Assembly: GCF_943912385.1 (NCBI RefSeq)
Contig: NZ_CALTTY010000007.1
Coordinates: 19,523 to 83,522 of the forward strand
Origin: an uncultured Anaerococcus sp.
GTDB taxonomy: Bacteria > Bacillota > Clostridia > Tissierellales > Peptoniphilaceae
Direction: 5' to 3'
Length of the DNA: 64,000 nt
A program made the position numbers and the translations under genes. The number at the start of each line of letters is the position of its first letter. Within the stretch, counting starts at the first letter, position 1. Below, in pieces: positions 16,297 to 25,535 of this stretch. The notes under the pieces were generated by a model, which worked only from the letters and a program-made list of their open reading frames with translations, did no database searches and was not told the DNA's origin.

Positions 16297-18730
16297 TAGA
16301 TTAAATAGACTAACCCGTAAGGCAAGGCAGGAGTCCTATAGCCTAAACCATGACTATATTGGTACTGAACACCTCCTCCTTGCTCTTATGAAAACAGGGT
16401 CAAATGCAACAAAGGCCCTAGAAGCAGCAGGGGCAAATTACGAGCTCTTAAGGTCAATTATCATAAATAATATAGGAAAGGGTACAGCCATAAGACCCGC
16501 CACAGAATATAGTAAAAAAGTTAGAAAAACCTTAGAAACAGCCAGGTTTTATGCAAATCAAAGAGGGACCCTTGCTACAGGCGAGGAAGACGTACTGATG
16601 GCAATTTTAAACGATGAAGACTCCTTTACCAATATCATGTTTTTACTATCAGGTGTAGAAAAAGAAACTATAAAAAAGCAGCTTCTAACTAAGGTTAGGC
16701 AAGAAAAATCCCAAGGCAAGGAAGGCTCTGACTTTAGTGAAAACATCACAAAGTTTGCCACAAATTTAAATGAAATGGCAGAATCTGGAAAAATCGATCC
16801 GGTTATTGGCAGGGATAAAGAAATCAAAAGGATAATCCAAATCCTAATGAGAAGAACAAAAAACAACCCAATCTTAATCGGTGAGCCTGGAGTAGGTAAG
16901 ACTGCCATAGCAGAGGGGCTTGCCAGTGAGCTTGTAAAAGGAAAGCTCCCAGCTATTATGAAGGGTAAGACTATTTTAAGCTTAGACCTTGCTTCTATGA
17001 TAGCAGGGACCAAGTACAGGGGAGACTTTGAAGACAGGCTTAAGAAACTCTTCGAAGAAGCAGCCAGCCGTGATGACCTAATCCTCTTTATAGATGAGTT
17101 TCATATGGTTCTTGGGGCAGGAGCTGCAGAAGGATCAATGGATGCGGCAAATATTTTAAAGCCAATCCTAGCCAAGGGGGACCTGCAAATTATAGGTGCT
17201 ACCACCATCGAAGAATATAGAAAACATGTAGAAAAAGACTCGGCCCTAGCCCGCCGTATGCAAGAAGTCCAAGTCGATGAGCCAAGTATAGAAGACTCCA
17301 AAGAAATAATTAGAGGCTTAAAGGCTATGTATGAGGACCACCACCAGGTCTATATTACTGATGAGGCCATAGATGCAGCAGTAGAGCTTTCTGACAGGTA
17401 TATCACAGACAGGTACCTTCCAGATAAGGCTATTGACCTAATAGACGAGGCCTCATCCAAGGAGAGAATCAAGGCCTATAAAGAAAATGACACAGAAACT
17501 ACAGTCAGCGGTGAAAATGACTTAGAAAAATTAAAGGCTGAAAAGGACCAGGCAGTCCTTGACCAAGACTTTGAAAAGGCAGCCAAACTTCGTGATATAA
17601 TAAACCAGAAGAAATTTGACCTTGAAGAGAAAACAAAGGATGAATCAAAGGACTATGACCTTGCTATTTCCTATGATGATATAGCAAATATAGTCGCCTC
17701 CTGGTCTAAGGTACCAGTAGAAAAACTGACAGAAGATGAAAAGGCCAAGTATGCAAATCTTGATAAGGACCTTGCCGGCACAGTTATAGGCCAGGATGAT
17801 GCCATATCATCCGTAGCCCGTGCTATAAAAAGAGCAAGAGTAGGCCTAAAGGACCCTAAAAAACCTATAGGCTCCTTTATCTTTGTCGGACCAACAGGGG
17901 TTGGTAAGACTTACCTAGCCAAATCCCTGGCAGAGGCTCTCTTCGGATCAGAAGATAGGCTAATCAGGATGGATATGAGTGAATATATGGAGAAATTTGC
18001 TGTAAGCCGTCTTGTTGGTTCGCCTCCAGGATATGTAGGCTATGACGAAGGTGGCCAGCTTACAGAAGCTGTAAGGACCAATCCTTACTCAGTAATATTA
18101 TTTGACGAAATCGAAAAGGCCCACCCAGACGTCTTCAACCTCCTCCTTCAAATCCTAGATGATGGAAGGCTTACAGACGGTCAGGGTAGGACTGTAGACT
18201 TTAAAAACACTATCATAATCATGACTTCAAATGTGGGTGTATCAAGTCTTTCAAGGGCCACATCTATAGGTTTTGACCTGGCAGAAGATAAGGAAGAAGC
18301 TGACAATGAGAGAAATAAGGAAATCATATCAGCTGCCATCAAGGAATCTTTTGCACCAGAGTTTTTAAATAGACTAGATGAGACAATAATGTTCAATTCC
18401 CTTAAAGAAAGAGACATTAGAGAAATAACAGGTCTTATGCTAGAAAAAACCAGGGCTAGACTAAACGATATAGGAATTGACATAGCCTATGACGATAGGG
18501 TAGTAAAGATTTTAGCTGAAGAAGGCTTTAACAGCGAATACGGGGCAAGACCTCTAGAACGCCACATTACAAAGATGATCGATGATAGGCTAGCAGAAGA
18601 TATCCTTGATAACAAGCTAGATAAGGATATGACCATAAGACTTTATGTCCAAAACGATAAACTCTGCTTTAGAAATATCACAGGATCAAAAAAAGCCAAG
18701 GAAATCAAGGAAGAAGTAGAGGTAAAATAA
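16286..18730 (+). CDS. clpC: ATP-dependent Clp protease ATP-binding subunit ClpC
   Basis: 814-residue Hsp100 unfoldase that feeds substrates to ClpP. In order it has a double Clp_N domain (about 1-145), AAA domain 1 with Walker A GEPGVGKT (near 198), a middle region with a UVR motif (near 412-436), and AAA domain 2 with Walker A GPTGVGKT (near 534). A GSPPGYVGYDEGG pore region and a Clp C-terminal domain follow. I place the start at ATG 16286, five bases after GGGGGA; an ATG two codons earlier is less likely. It overlaps mcsB and ends the operon. Confidence 0.95.
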   Translation: MENNRLNRLTRKARQESYSLNHDYIGTEHLLLALMKTGSNATKALEAAGANYELLRSIIINNIGKGTAIRPATEYSKKVRKTLETARFYANQRGTLATGEEDVLMAILNDEDSFTNIMFLLSGVEKETIKKQLLTKVRQEKSQGKEGSDFSENITKFATNLNEMAESGKIDPVIGRDKEIKRIIQILMRRTKNNPILIGEPGVGKTAIAEGLASELVKGKLPAIMKGKTILSLDLASMIAGTKYRGDFEDRLKKLFEEAASRDDLILFIDEFHMVLGAGAAEGSMDAANILKPILAKGDLQIIGATTIEEYRKHVEKDSALARRMQEVQVDEPSIEDSKEIIRGLKAMYEDHHQVYITDEAIDAAVELSDRYITDRYLPDKAIDLIDEASSKERIKAYKENDTETTVSGENDLEKLKAEKDQAVLDQDFEKAAKLRDIINQKKFDLEEKTKDESKDYDLAISYDDIANIVASWSKVPVEKLTEDEKAKYANLDKDLAGTVIGQDDAISSVARAIKRARVGLKDPKKPIGSFIFVGPTGVGKTYLAKSLAEALFGSEDRLIRMDMSEYMEKFAVSRLVGSPPGYVGYDEGGQLTEAVRTNPYSVILFDEIEKAHPDVFNLLLQILDDGRLTDGQGRTVDFKNTIIIMTSNVGVSSLSRATSIGFDLAEDKEEADNERNKEIISAAIKESFAPEFLNRLDETIMFNSLKERDIREITGLMLEKTRARLNDIGIDIAYDDRVVKILAEEGFNSEYGARPLERHITKMIDDRLAEDILDNKLDKDMTIRLYVQNDKLCFRNITGSKKAKEIKEEVEVK

Positions 18731-18772
18731 AACTTGTAAGCATTTAGGAATATAAGAATATAAAATATCCAA

Positions 18773-18806
18773 AAGGCGGGAGTAATAATTAGCTCCTGTC
18801 TTTTTT
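18773..18806 (+). terminator. Intrinsic terminator of the ctsR-clpC operon
   Basis: Arms GGCGGGAG (18775-18782) and CTCCTGTC (18793-18800, with G-T pairs), followed by TTTTTT. Confidence 0.75.
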
Positions 18807-18914
18807 ATTATCGATTAGCCTTATAAATTCCATATGATTTTGCCTAAGGCTAATCCCTAAGAACTTTTAAAGCTAGGATATTATAGGAAAACCCTATTTA
18901 CCATCCTTAAAAAT

Positions 18915-19364
18915 TTAAGATTCTATTTTTAAAAGCTCTTTTTTCACTTCACTCTCGTAGGCAAAACCGCCCAGGCTACCATCACTTTTAACCACTCTGT
19001 GGCAGGGGATTATGATTAAGAAGGGATTTTTTCCGACAGCAGTCCCCACAGCCCTATAGGCGCGAGGGCTTCCCACCATCTGTGCAAGATCTTTATAGGA
19101 TATAGTTTTTCCGTAGGGGACTTTTAAAAGAGCCTTAAATACTTTAACTTCAAAATCTGTCCCACTAATTTCTAAAAAATCTAGTCTTTCAAAAAATTCC
19201 CTCTTACCTTCTAAAAATTCTAAAATCTGCTCCTTAAAGAAGGTAAATATCTCATCTTCAGTATTTTCTCCTAGGGCTTTTTCAACTAATTCAATTTTTT
19301 TAATCTTTTCGTCATAGGATATTTTTATTATCCCTATTTTCGTATTAAAATATCCGCACTTCAT
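18915..19364 (-). CDS. ogt: Methylated-DNA--protein-cysteine methyltransferase
   Basis: 149-residue suicide DNA-repair protein that transfers the alkyl group from O6-alkylguanine to its own cysteine. The acceptor site PCHRVV has its Cys at residue 121 and is followed by LGGFAYESEVKKELL. The helix-turn-helix lies in VPYGKTISYKDLA. The length is typical of single-domain Ogt. It is monocistronic and divergent from the glutamate-cysteine ligase gene. Confidence 0.93.
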   Translation of the reverse strand: MKCGYFNTKIGIIKISYDEKIKKIELVEKALGENTEDEIFTFFKEQILEFLEGKREFFERLDFLEISGTDFEVKVFKALLKVPYGKTISYKDLAQMVGSPRAYRAVGTAVGKNPFLIIIPCHRVVKSDGSLGGFAYESEVKKELLKIES

Positions 19365-19428
19365 ATTGTAATTATACCATGGTGAAATAATTTATTATTC
19401 GTATAATGATAGGAGTAAAGGGGTTAAT

Positions 19429-20724
19429 ATGGAAAGATTAGAAAAAATTCAAAAAATCATAGATTACATCAAAGCTGGGGAAAAGTCAGATGGAAACTTT
19501 AAACTTGGCTTTGAGACAGAACACTTTGTAGTAGACAAGGAAACTTTAGAAACCCAGTCATTTTATGGCGAAGATGGGGTTGGGGAAATCTTAGAAGACC
19601 TAGTTAGTATAGGCTATGAGAAAACTAATGATACTGGAATGGCCTTTTCTGATGGTAGTATAGATATATCCATAGAGCCTGCCGGCCAGTTCGAGCTTGC
19701 CCTAAGGGCTAAGTCTTCTGTTGGTAAACTTTATGAGGTATACAAGAGCCACATGGAAAGACTCATTCCTCTGTTTGAGAAAAGAGGACTCATCCTACTC
19801 ACCCTAGGATACCACCCAAAAACTAAAATAGAAGATATAAAAATCATACCAAAGTCCCGCTATGACTTTATGTACAAGTATTTTGCCAAATATGGTGGAA
19901 GTATGGCCCACAATATGATGAAGGGGACCTGCTCCATGCAGTTTGCGGTAGACTATAAAAATGAGGAAGACTTTAGAAAAAAACATTTCGTAGCCAATGC
20001 CCTAAGTCCCTTCCTATACTCAGTCTTTGACAATGCCTTAATCTTTGAGGGAAAGACCTACGATAAAAGAAACTTAAGGCAAACTATTTGGGAAAACACA
20101 GATAGGGAAAGGACCGGCCTATATGACTTTGGTCTTGACCATGACATGACCTATGAAAGATATGCTGAAAGAATCTTAGATACTCCTATGATTTTCATGC
20201 CAACTGATGAGGGAGATGTCTATGTCGGTAGAAAAACCCTGGGAGATTTGATGACAGAAGAAAATGCCGATATCATGATATACCACGCCCTTTCAATAGT
20301 CTTCCCTGATGTCAGAGTCAAATCCTATGTAGAAATAAGGATGCCAGATAATGTGCCATACCCATACAATATGGCGGCCCTAGCCCTAATTAAGGGAGTA
20401 TTTTTCGATGAGAGAACCCTTGATAAGGTCTATGAAATCTTTAAAGATATGGACTTCGACCAGGCACAAAAATTAAAAAATAATACTTCTAAAATGGGAA
20501 TCTTCGCCCTTTATAAAAACGAAGAGGTCTACAAGCACGTCCTAGAAATTATCGGTATCATTAGGGACGTCCTAGATAAAGAGGAAAATAAGTACCTAGA
20601 CGAGCTTGAGTCCATGCTCAATTTTGGCATAGTACCAAGGGATATTTTTTCAAAAATCTATAAGGAAGATCCAAAAAGAGCCTGTTATGAATTTTCTGTA
20701 AATAGGTTTGTAGAGGGACTTTGA
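19429..20724 (+). CDS. Glutamate-cysteine ligase, GCS2 family
   Basis: 431-residue cytoplasmic ATP-dependent ligase of the GCS2 (plant/actinobacterial GshA/EgtA) fold. Family features are KLGFETEHFVVD near the N-terminus, the SIDISIEPAGQFELA block and the KGTCSMQFAVDY strand, plus a late SYVEIRMPDNVP segment. It would make gamma-glutamylcysteine, an antioxidant thiol in its own right or a glutathione precursor. No glutathione synthetase is nearby. It is translationally coupled (TGATG) to radA. Confidence 0.85.
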   Translation: MERLEKIQKIIDYIKAGEKSDGNFKLGFETEHFVVDKETLETQSFYGEDGVGEILEDLVSIGYEKTNDTGMAFSDGSIDISIEPAGQFELALRAKSSVGKLYEVYKSHMERLIPLFEKRGLILLTLGYHPKTKIEDIKIIPKSRYDFMYKYFAKYGGSMAHNMMKGTCSMQFAVDYKNEEDFRKKHFVANALSPFLYSVFDNALIFEGKTYDKRNLRQTIWENTDRERTGLYDFGLDHDMTYERYAERILDTPMIFMPTDEGDVYVGRKTLGDLMTEENADIMIYHALSIVFPDVRVKSYVEIRMPDNVPYPYNMAALALIKGVFFDERTLDKVYEIFKDMDFDQAQKLKNNTSKMGIFALYKNEEVYKHVLEIIGIIRDVLDKEENKYLDELESMLNFGIVPRDIFSKIYKEDPKRACYEFSVNRFVEGL

Positions 20725-22094
20725 TGGCTAAAATCAAAAAAGCCTACCAGTGTAAAAATTGCGGCCATGTCCAAACCGTCTGGGCTGGCCAGTGTCCATC
20801 TTGTAAAAAATGGGGAAGTCTAATAGAAACTACCGTAAAGGAAGAAAAATCTAGTAGAAAAGTAGTTATAGATGGTGATACGAAGGCCAAACAGCTAAAA
20901 GAAATAGAAATCAATGAGTCAGAAAGAATACACTCAGCCTATGAAGAGTTTGACAGGGCTGTGGGAGGAGGTCTAGTAAGAGACTCTGTATCCATCTTAA
21001 CAGCCCGCCCAGGAGCAGGTAAGTCAACCCTTCTTCTTCAACTTTCAAAATCCTATGCAGATACAGGTCTTAAGGTCCTTTATGTATCAGGCGAAGAAAG
21101 CGAAAGCCAGATAAAATCAAGGGCTATAAGGATAATGAAAGAAGAGCCAAAAAACCTCTGGATACTTTCAACAAACTCTATGGACCTTGCCCTAAAGGAA
21201 ATGAAGGTAACAGAAGCTGATATCATAATCTTAGATTCCATCCAGACCTTCACCCTCCAAGAATTTGACAACAAGCAAGGTTCACCTACTCAGACCATAG
21301 AGGTCGCAAATAAGGCTGTAGATATGGCGAAAAACCCAGATGAAAAGCGAGCCTTTATCATGGTAGGCCACATGACAAAGACAGGAGATATGGCAGGGCT
21401 CCGTACCCTAGAGCACCTGGTAGATACAGTCTTAATCCTAGATGGAAGTCCGGATGAAGATTTAAGAATCCTAACATCAAGCAAAAATAGGTTTGGAAGG
21501 ACGGGAGAGATCGGCCTTTTTTCCATGGACGAAGAAGGCCTTTTAGAAATATCAAACCCTAGCGAATACTTTATAACCCAAAGAGATGAAGAAATCGAAG
21601 GATCAGCCATATCTGTAACCAAGGAAGGTTCAAGACTCTTAGAAGTTGAAATTGAATCTTTAGTTTCAAAGTCCTTCATGCCCTACCCACAAAGGATAGG
21701 AGACTCCCTAAGGCGAGATGACCTAAATACCCTTATATCAATCCTTCAAGAAAGGGCAGGCCTAAATCTCTTTGATTTTAATGTAATCATAAAAACTACA
21801 GGCGGATTAAAACTATCAGAGCCATCTGTAAACCTCGCTATAATTATGTCAATAGCCTCATCCTACTTAAAAAAGCCTATATCTGATAAGACAGTGTTTA
21901 TAGCAGAAGTGGGCCTTACAGGAGAGCTAAAAAAAGTACCCCAGGCCAAGCAAAGGGTCAGGGAACTTGAAAGATTAGGCTATAAAAAAGTCTACCTAGC
22001 AAGAAACAGCCTCGATCAAAAGGACTTTAAGGATATAAAAATTAAAGAGATGGCCAATATAAAAGAGGTAATTAGGGACGTATTTAAGTCCTAG
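20724..22094 (+). CDS. radA: DNA repair protein RadA
   Basis: 456 residues, involved in recombination intermediate processing and branch migration. Order: a four-cysteine zinc finger (CKNCGHVQ with CPSCKKW), a RecA-like core with Walker A ARPGAGKST (the first residues differ from the common GDPGIGKS), the RadA-specific KNRFG motif, and a C-terminal Lon-protease-like domain. The start ATG overlaps the upstream TGA by one base; an in-frame TTG three bases earlier is less likely. Confidence 0.94.
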   Translation: MAKIKKAYQCKNCGHVQTVWAGQCPSCKKWGSLIETTVKEEKSSRKVVIDGDTKAKQLKEIEINESERIHSAYEEFDRAVGGGLVRDSVSILTARPGAGKSTLLLQLSKSYADTGLKVLYVSGEESESQIKSRAIRIMKEEPKNLWILSTNSMDLALKEMKVTEADIIILDSIQTFTLQEFDNKQGSPTQTIEVANKAVDMAKNPDEKRAFIMVGHMTKTGDMAGLRTLEHLVDTVLILDGSPDEDLRILTSSKNRFGRTGEIGLFSMDEEGLLEISNPSEYFITQRDEEIEGSAISVTKEGSRLLEVEIESLVSKSFMPYPQRIGDSLRRDDLNTLISILQERAGLNLFDFNVIIKTTGGLKLSEPSVNLAIIMSIASSYLKKPISDKTVFIAEVGLTGELKKVPQAKQRVRELERLGYKKVYLARNSLDQKDFKDIKIKEMANIKEVIRDVFKS

Positions 22095-22178
22095 AAAGCG
22101 ATTGGCTTGATTTTTGCTTAAAAAATAGTATGTTCTATAGGTAAATACTATTCAAACAGAATTTTAAAGGAGAGTATT

Positions 22179-22559
22179 ATGAAGAAAAATATATTTTTAG
22201 TAGCAGGTCTTGCTCTAACACTAGCAGCTTGCGGAAACTCAGCTGACAAGGCGGCAGATGATGCTGCAACAGACGCACCAGCTGAAACAGCAGAAGTAAC
22301 TGAAACAACAGGTCAAGCTACAGCAGCTGGCTACGGTGGAGACATCAAGCTTACAGTTACTATGGAAGGTGACGAAATCAAAGACATCGTAGTTGATGAA
22401 CACGGTGAAACAGAAGGCTACGGTGCAGATGCACTTCCAGAACTAGTTGATGCTGCTAAAGAAGCCAACAGCGCTGACATTGACAATGTTTCAGGAGCTA
22501 CAGTTACAAGCGAAGCATTCAAAGCAGCCCTACAAGAAGCAATTGACGCTGCAGAATAA
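22179..22559 (+). CDS. Small FMN-binding-domain lipoprotein
   Basis: 126-residue exported lipoprotein. Signal peptide with lipobox LAAC (lipidated Cys 18), an Ala/Asp/Glu/Thr-rich linker to about residue 50, then one FMN-binding domain. The sequence D102 to T108 (DNVSGAT) is the ApbE flavinylation motif, so T108 should carry covalent FMN. It probably moves electrons on the outer face of the membrane, perhaps to the flavoprotein encoded next. A hairpin between the two genes may adjust their ratio. The AAAGGAGAG binding site is strong. Confidence 0.88.
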   Translation: MKKNIFLVAGLALTLAACGNSADKAADDAATDAPAETAEVTETTGQATAAGYGGDIKLTVTMEGDEIKDIVVDEHGETEGYGADALPELVDAAKEANSADIDNVSGATVTSEAFKAALQEAIDAAE

Positions 22560-22568
22560 ATAAAATAG

Positions 22569-22596
22569 AAGGGTGGGCTTAGCCTGCCCTTTAAAT
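22569..22596 (+). terminator. Hairpin between the two flavoprotein genes
   Basis: Arms AAGGGTGGGC (22569-22578) and GCCTGCCCTT (22582-22591) followed by a broken T stretch. It is probably a partial terminator that lets some transcription into the next gene, or an mRNA-stabilising hairpin. Confidence 0.6.
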
Positions 22597-22637
22597 TTCA
22601 TTCAAATTATTTATAAATTACATATAAAGGGGTAGTT

Positions 22638-24563
22638 ATGAAAAAAATCAAATTAACCGCACTCGCTCTTGCCCTAGCTCTGCCGCTTTCGGCTTGTGGT
22701 AAAGAAAATGAAGTTAAAGAAAATGAAGTTAAAGAAAATGAAGCTAAAAATACAGAGATAGAAAATACAGAAGTAAAAGATACTGAAACAAAGGAAACTA
22801 GAAAAGAGAAAGAAGAAACTACCAGCAAAGATATAACTATAGATGATGGTAGTTTTGAGGAAATTGCTACTGGCCACAATGGCGATATCAAGCTTTCAGT
22901 AACCTTTAAAGACAATAAAATAGAAGCCATAGATGTTCTTGAATCATCAGAAACACCTGTAATTGCAGACACAGGCTTTGAAGATATTATAGATAGAATA
23001 CTTGACCACCAAACCAGCAATGTTGATACAATTACCGGAGCAACAGTAACATCAAATGCTGTAAAATCAGCAGTATCAAAAGCGATAGATGAGGCTAATG
23101 GTAGTGAAGACTTTAAGAGAAAAGTTGAAGAAGAAGCTAAGGAATTAGAAGAACTAGACACAGAACTCCTTGTTATAGGCGGGGGTGGAGCTGGTCTAAC
23201 TGCAGCCCTATCTGCAGACGAAAAAGGCCACGATGTAGTTTTATTAGAAAAAAACGCTATGGCTGGGGGACACACAGCCTTATCTGGAGCCTTCACCCTA
23301 ATAACAGGATCTGAGGTTCAAAAGGACGTTTACGGAGTGACAGATGATTCGATAGAATCTGTTTACGAAGATAATATGAAAAACGGTGAAAACGAATCTA
23401 TACCTGAAGACTTACAACTTTATGCCGAAAAAATGGGAGAGGCGACTGACTGGACAATTGACTACGTTGGTTCTGCTATACCTGAAAAGCTAACACCACT
23501 TGGTGAAAATAGTAAGGATAGGGCCATGATTTATGAAGGAGCCGGCGAAGGATTTGTAAAATCCCTACTAGATAAGCTAGAAGAAACAGAAGTTGACTTT
23601 AGAAAGAATACTAAAGTAACAGAGTTAATATATGAAGACGGAAAAGTAACTGGAGCCAAGGCTGAAATGTCAGATGGTACACCTGTAGAAGTTAAGGCAG
23701 ATGCTGTATTAATTGCCACAGGCTCTTATGCTGCTAATAAGGAAATGTTACCAGAAAGACTAGATAACTTCGTATACTATGGTGCCCAACTTGCCCAAGG
23801 TGAAGGCCAAAAAATGGCTGAAGACCTAGGAGCTGACGTAGTAAACCAAGGTAATGTAGAGCTATTTGAAAATGGTGTTGAATGGCAACCAGGTATAGCT
23901 AAGTCAACCTACAACGGTTCAATGGCTAGCTGGGACGTTTCAGGAATCTTAGTTGATAGGTCAGGGAAAAGAGTTGTTAACGAAAGATCAGCAGGTATTA
24001 ATATAGTCAAAGAAATGGAAAAGCAAGAAGATGCTAGACTATTTTTAATAATGGACGAGGATACTTACAAGGCCTTTGAAGATAATGTAGCAGGTTACGG
24101 AATAACTAAAAAAATGCTTGACGACTGGTTTGCTACAGATGGAGAAAAAGTTCCATACTTTGCCAAAGCTGATACTTTAGAAGAGCTTGCTAACAAGGTA
24201 AATATTGACGCTAAGGAACTTGAAGAAACAGTAGAGAGATACAACGGTTTTGTAGAAAATCAAAACGATGAAGATTTTGGAAGAGATCCTAAATACCTAC
24301 AAGCAAAAATCAAAGACAATGGACCTTACTACGTAGTAGAGCAACTGCCTAGGTTTGCAACTACACTTGGTGGTCTAAAAATTGATAATCAGTTAAGAGT
24401 TATAGATAAAGATGGAAATGCGATTGAAGGCCTATACGCATCAGGAGACGTTGCGGGTGGAGCTAGAGGAAATGACTCAATCCCAGGAGCAGATGTGGGT
24501 TGGGCTATTACATCAGGCTATGAAGCAGGCAGAACCATAAGTGAATTCTTAAACAATAAATAA
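22638..24563 (+). CDS. Extracellular flavocytochrome c-like reductase lipoprotein (FMN domain plus FAD domain)
   Basis: 641 residues. Lipoprotein signal with LSAC (Cys 20), a charged repeat linker containing KENEV repeats (21-60), an FMN-binding domain with flavinylation motif DTITGAT (130-136), then a fumarate-reductase/succinate-dehydrogenase-type FAD domain with GGGGAG at 181-186. Closing motifs such as GLYASGDVAGG and NDSIPGADVGWA are typical of fumarate and urocanate reductases. It likely reduces an organic acceptor outside the cell, using electrons from membrane quinones or the small FMN lipoprotein. The true acceptor is unknown. Confidence 0.88.
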   Translation: MKKIKLTALALALALPLSACGKENEVKENEVKENEAKNTEIENTEVKDTETKETRKEKEETTSKDITIDDGSFEEIATGHNGDIKLSVTFKDNKIEAIDVLESSETPVIADTGFEDIIDRILDHQTSNVDTITGATVTSNAVKSAVSKAIDEANGSEDFKRKVEEEAKELEELDTELLVIGGGGAGLTAALSADEKGHDVVLLEKNAMAGGHTALSGAFTLITGSEVQKDVYGVTDDSIESVYEDNMKNGENESIPEDLQLYAEKMGEATDWTIDYVGSAIPEKLTPLGENSKDRAMIYEGAGEGFVKSLLDKLEETEVDFRKNTKVTELIYEDGKVTGAKAEMSDGTPVEVKADAVLIATGSYAANKEMLPERLDNFVYYGAQLAQGEGQKMAEDLGADVVNQGNVELFENGVEWQPGIAKSTYNGSMASWDVSGILVDRSGKRVVNERSAGINIVKEMEKQEDARLFLIMDEDTYKAFEDNVAGYGITKKMLDDWFATDGEKVPYFAKADTLEELANKVNIDAKELEETVERYNGFVENQNDEDFGRDPKYLQAKIKDNGPYYVVEQLPRFATTLGGLKIDNQLRVIDKDGNAIEGLYASGDVAGGARGNDSIPGADVGWAITSGYEAGRTISEFLNNK

Positions 24564-24568
24564 TTTTT

Positions 24569-24594
24569 AGAGTCCCAATCGGGGCTCTTTTTTT
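24569..24594 (+). terminator. Intrinsic terminator after the flavoprotein gene
   Basis: Arms AGAGTCCC (24569-24576) and GGGGCTCT (24581-24588) with a seven-base T run. Confidence 0.85.
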
Positions 24595-24656
24595 GTGAAA
24601 ATTATAATTATAAAAATTGTAATGGTTAAAGTTTAAGATTAATGTAAAATAGAATT

Positions 24657-25535
24657 ATGAAGAAGTTTAATAAAATTTTGGCCCTTATTTTGGCCCTAAT
24701 ATTAGGATTTGTAATTTCAAATGAGGTCAAGAAATATTTAAAAGAAAAACACGATAGTAAGTATGTGGCTAAGGCGGTCTATCTCTATAACTTAACTGAC
24801 GATAAGGAAGTCCTATCAAAAAACAAAAACCAAAGGCTTCCCATGGCTTCCCTTACAAAGATCATGACCGTAAGAGTGGCCCTTAACCATATCGAGGACC
24901 TTTCTGCCCTAGCTCCAGTAGACCTTGAGGCCTACTACAGGGCTGTGGATATGAATGCATCTATGGCTGGATTTTTTGGAGGCGAGGCTACAACCTTCAG
25001 GGACCTCTTATATGCAACCATGCTAAGCTCTGCAGGAGAGGCCGCAGATAGCTTAGCGGTTAATATATCAGGATCCATGGATAATTTTGTGGTCCTTATG
25101 AATAAGGAAGCTGAGGATTTGGGACTTACAAATACTTCCTACGGCAATTCTGACGGCATGGATGACCCTAGGAATTTTCAATCTGCCAAAGATTGTGCCA
25201 TGCTCATAAAGGATAGCCTAAATGACGGCAACTTCAGGGCGATTTTTACAAAAAAAGATTTTGTAACTACTCCTACAGCAGAACACCCGGAAGGACTTTA
25301 TATTGATTCCACAATTTTTACGCCCCTTTCTAAGTATGAGCAAAATGGTTTTGAAATAATAGGTGGCAAGTCCGGCACAACTGATGATGCAGGCCTTTGC
25401 TGGGCGACTTTAGCTGTAAAAAACAACAAGGAATATATACTTGTAGTAATGGGTGTGCCCTATGATGATATAGATAATTTAAACGATGAGCATATAGAAG
25501 AGACTTTGAGGATTTACGAAAGTATAGGAGATTAA
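24657..25535 (+). CDS. D-alanyl-D-alanine carboxypeptidase family protein (S11)
   Basis: 292-residue exported serine hydrolase with an N-terminal membrane anchor (about residues 6-22). Catalytic motifs are SLTK (S65-K68) and KSG (238-240). The middle motif, normally SxN, reads SSAGEAA at 124-130, so the Asn is replaced by Gly. It trims the terminal D-Ala from peptidoglycan stem peptides. No Shine-Dalgarno sequence precedes the ATG, and a TAAAAT hexamer ends only 6 bp before it, so a leaderless mRNA is possible. manA follows immediately. Confidence 0.85.
   Translation: MKKFNKILALILALILGFVISNEVKKYLKEKHDSKYVAKAVYLYNLTDDKEVLSKNKNQRLPMASLTKIMTVRVALNHIEDLSALAPVDLEAYYRAVDMNASMAGFFGGEATTFRDLLYATMLSSAGEAADSLAVNISGSMDNFVVLMNKEAEDLGLTNTSYGNSDGMDDPRNFQSAKDCAMLIKDSLNDGNFRAIFTKKDFVTTPTAEHPEGLYIDSTIFTPLSKYEQNGFEIIGGKSGTTDDAGLCWATLAVKNNKEYILVVMGVPYDDIDNLNDEHIEETLRIYESIGD

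Noticed and set aside
22607..23296. Long minus-strand frame opposite the flavoprotein gene
   Set aside because: Serine- and valine-rich shadow of an acidic coding strand; the sense gene has clear domains and a ribosome binding site.
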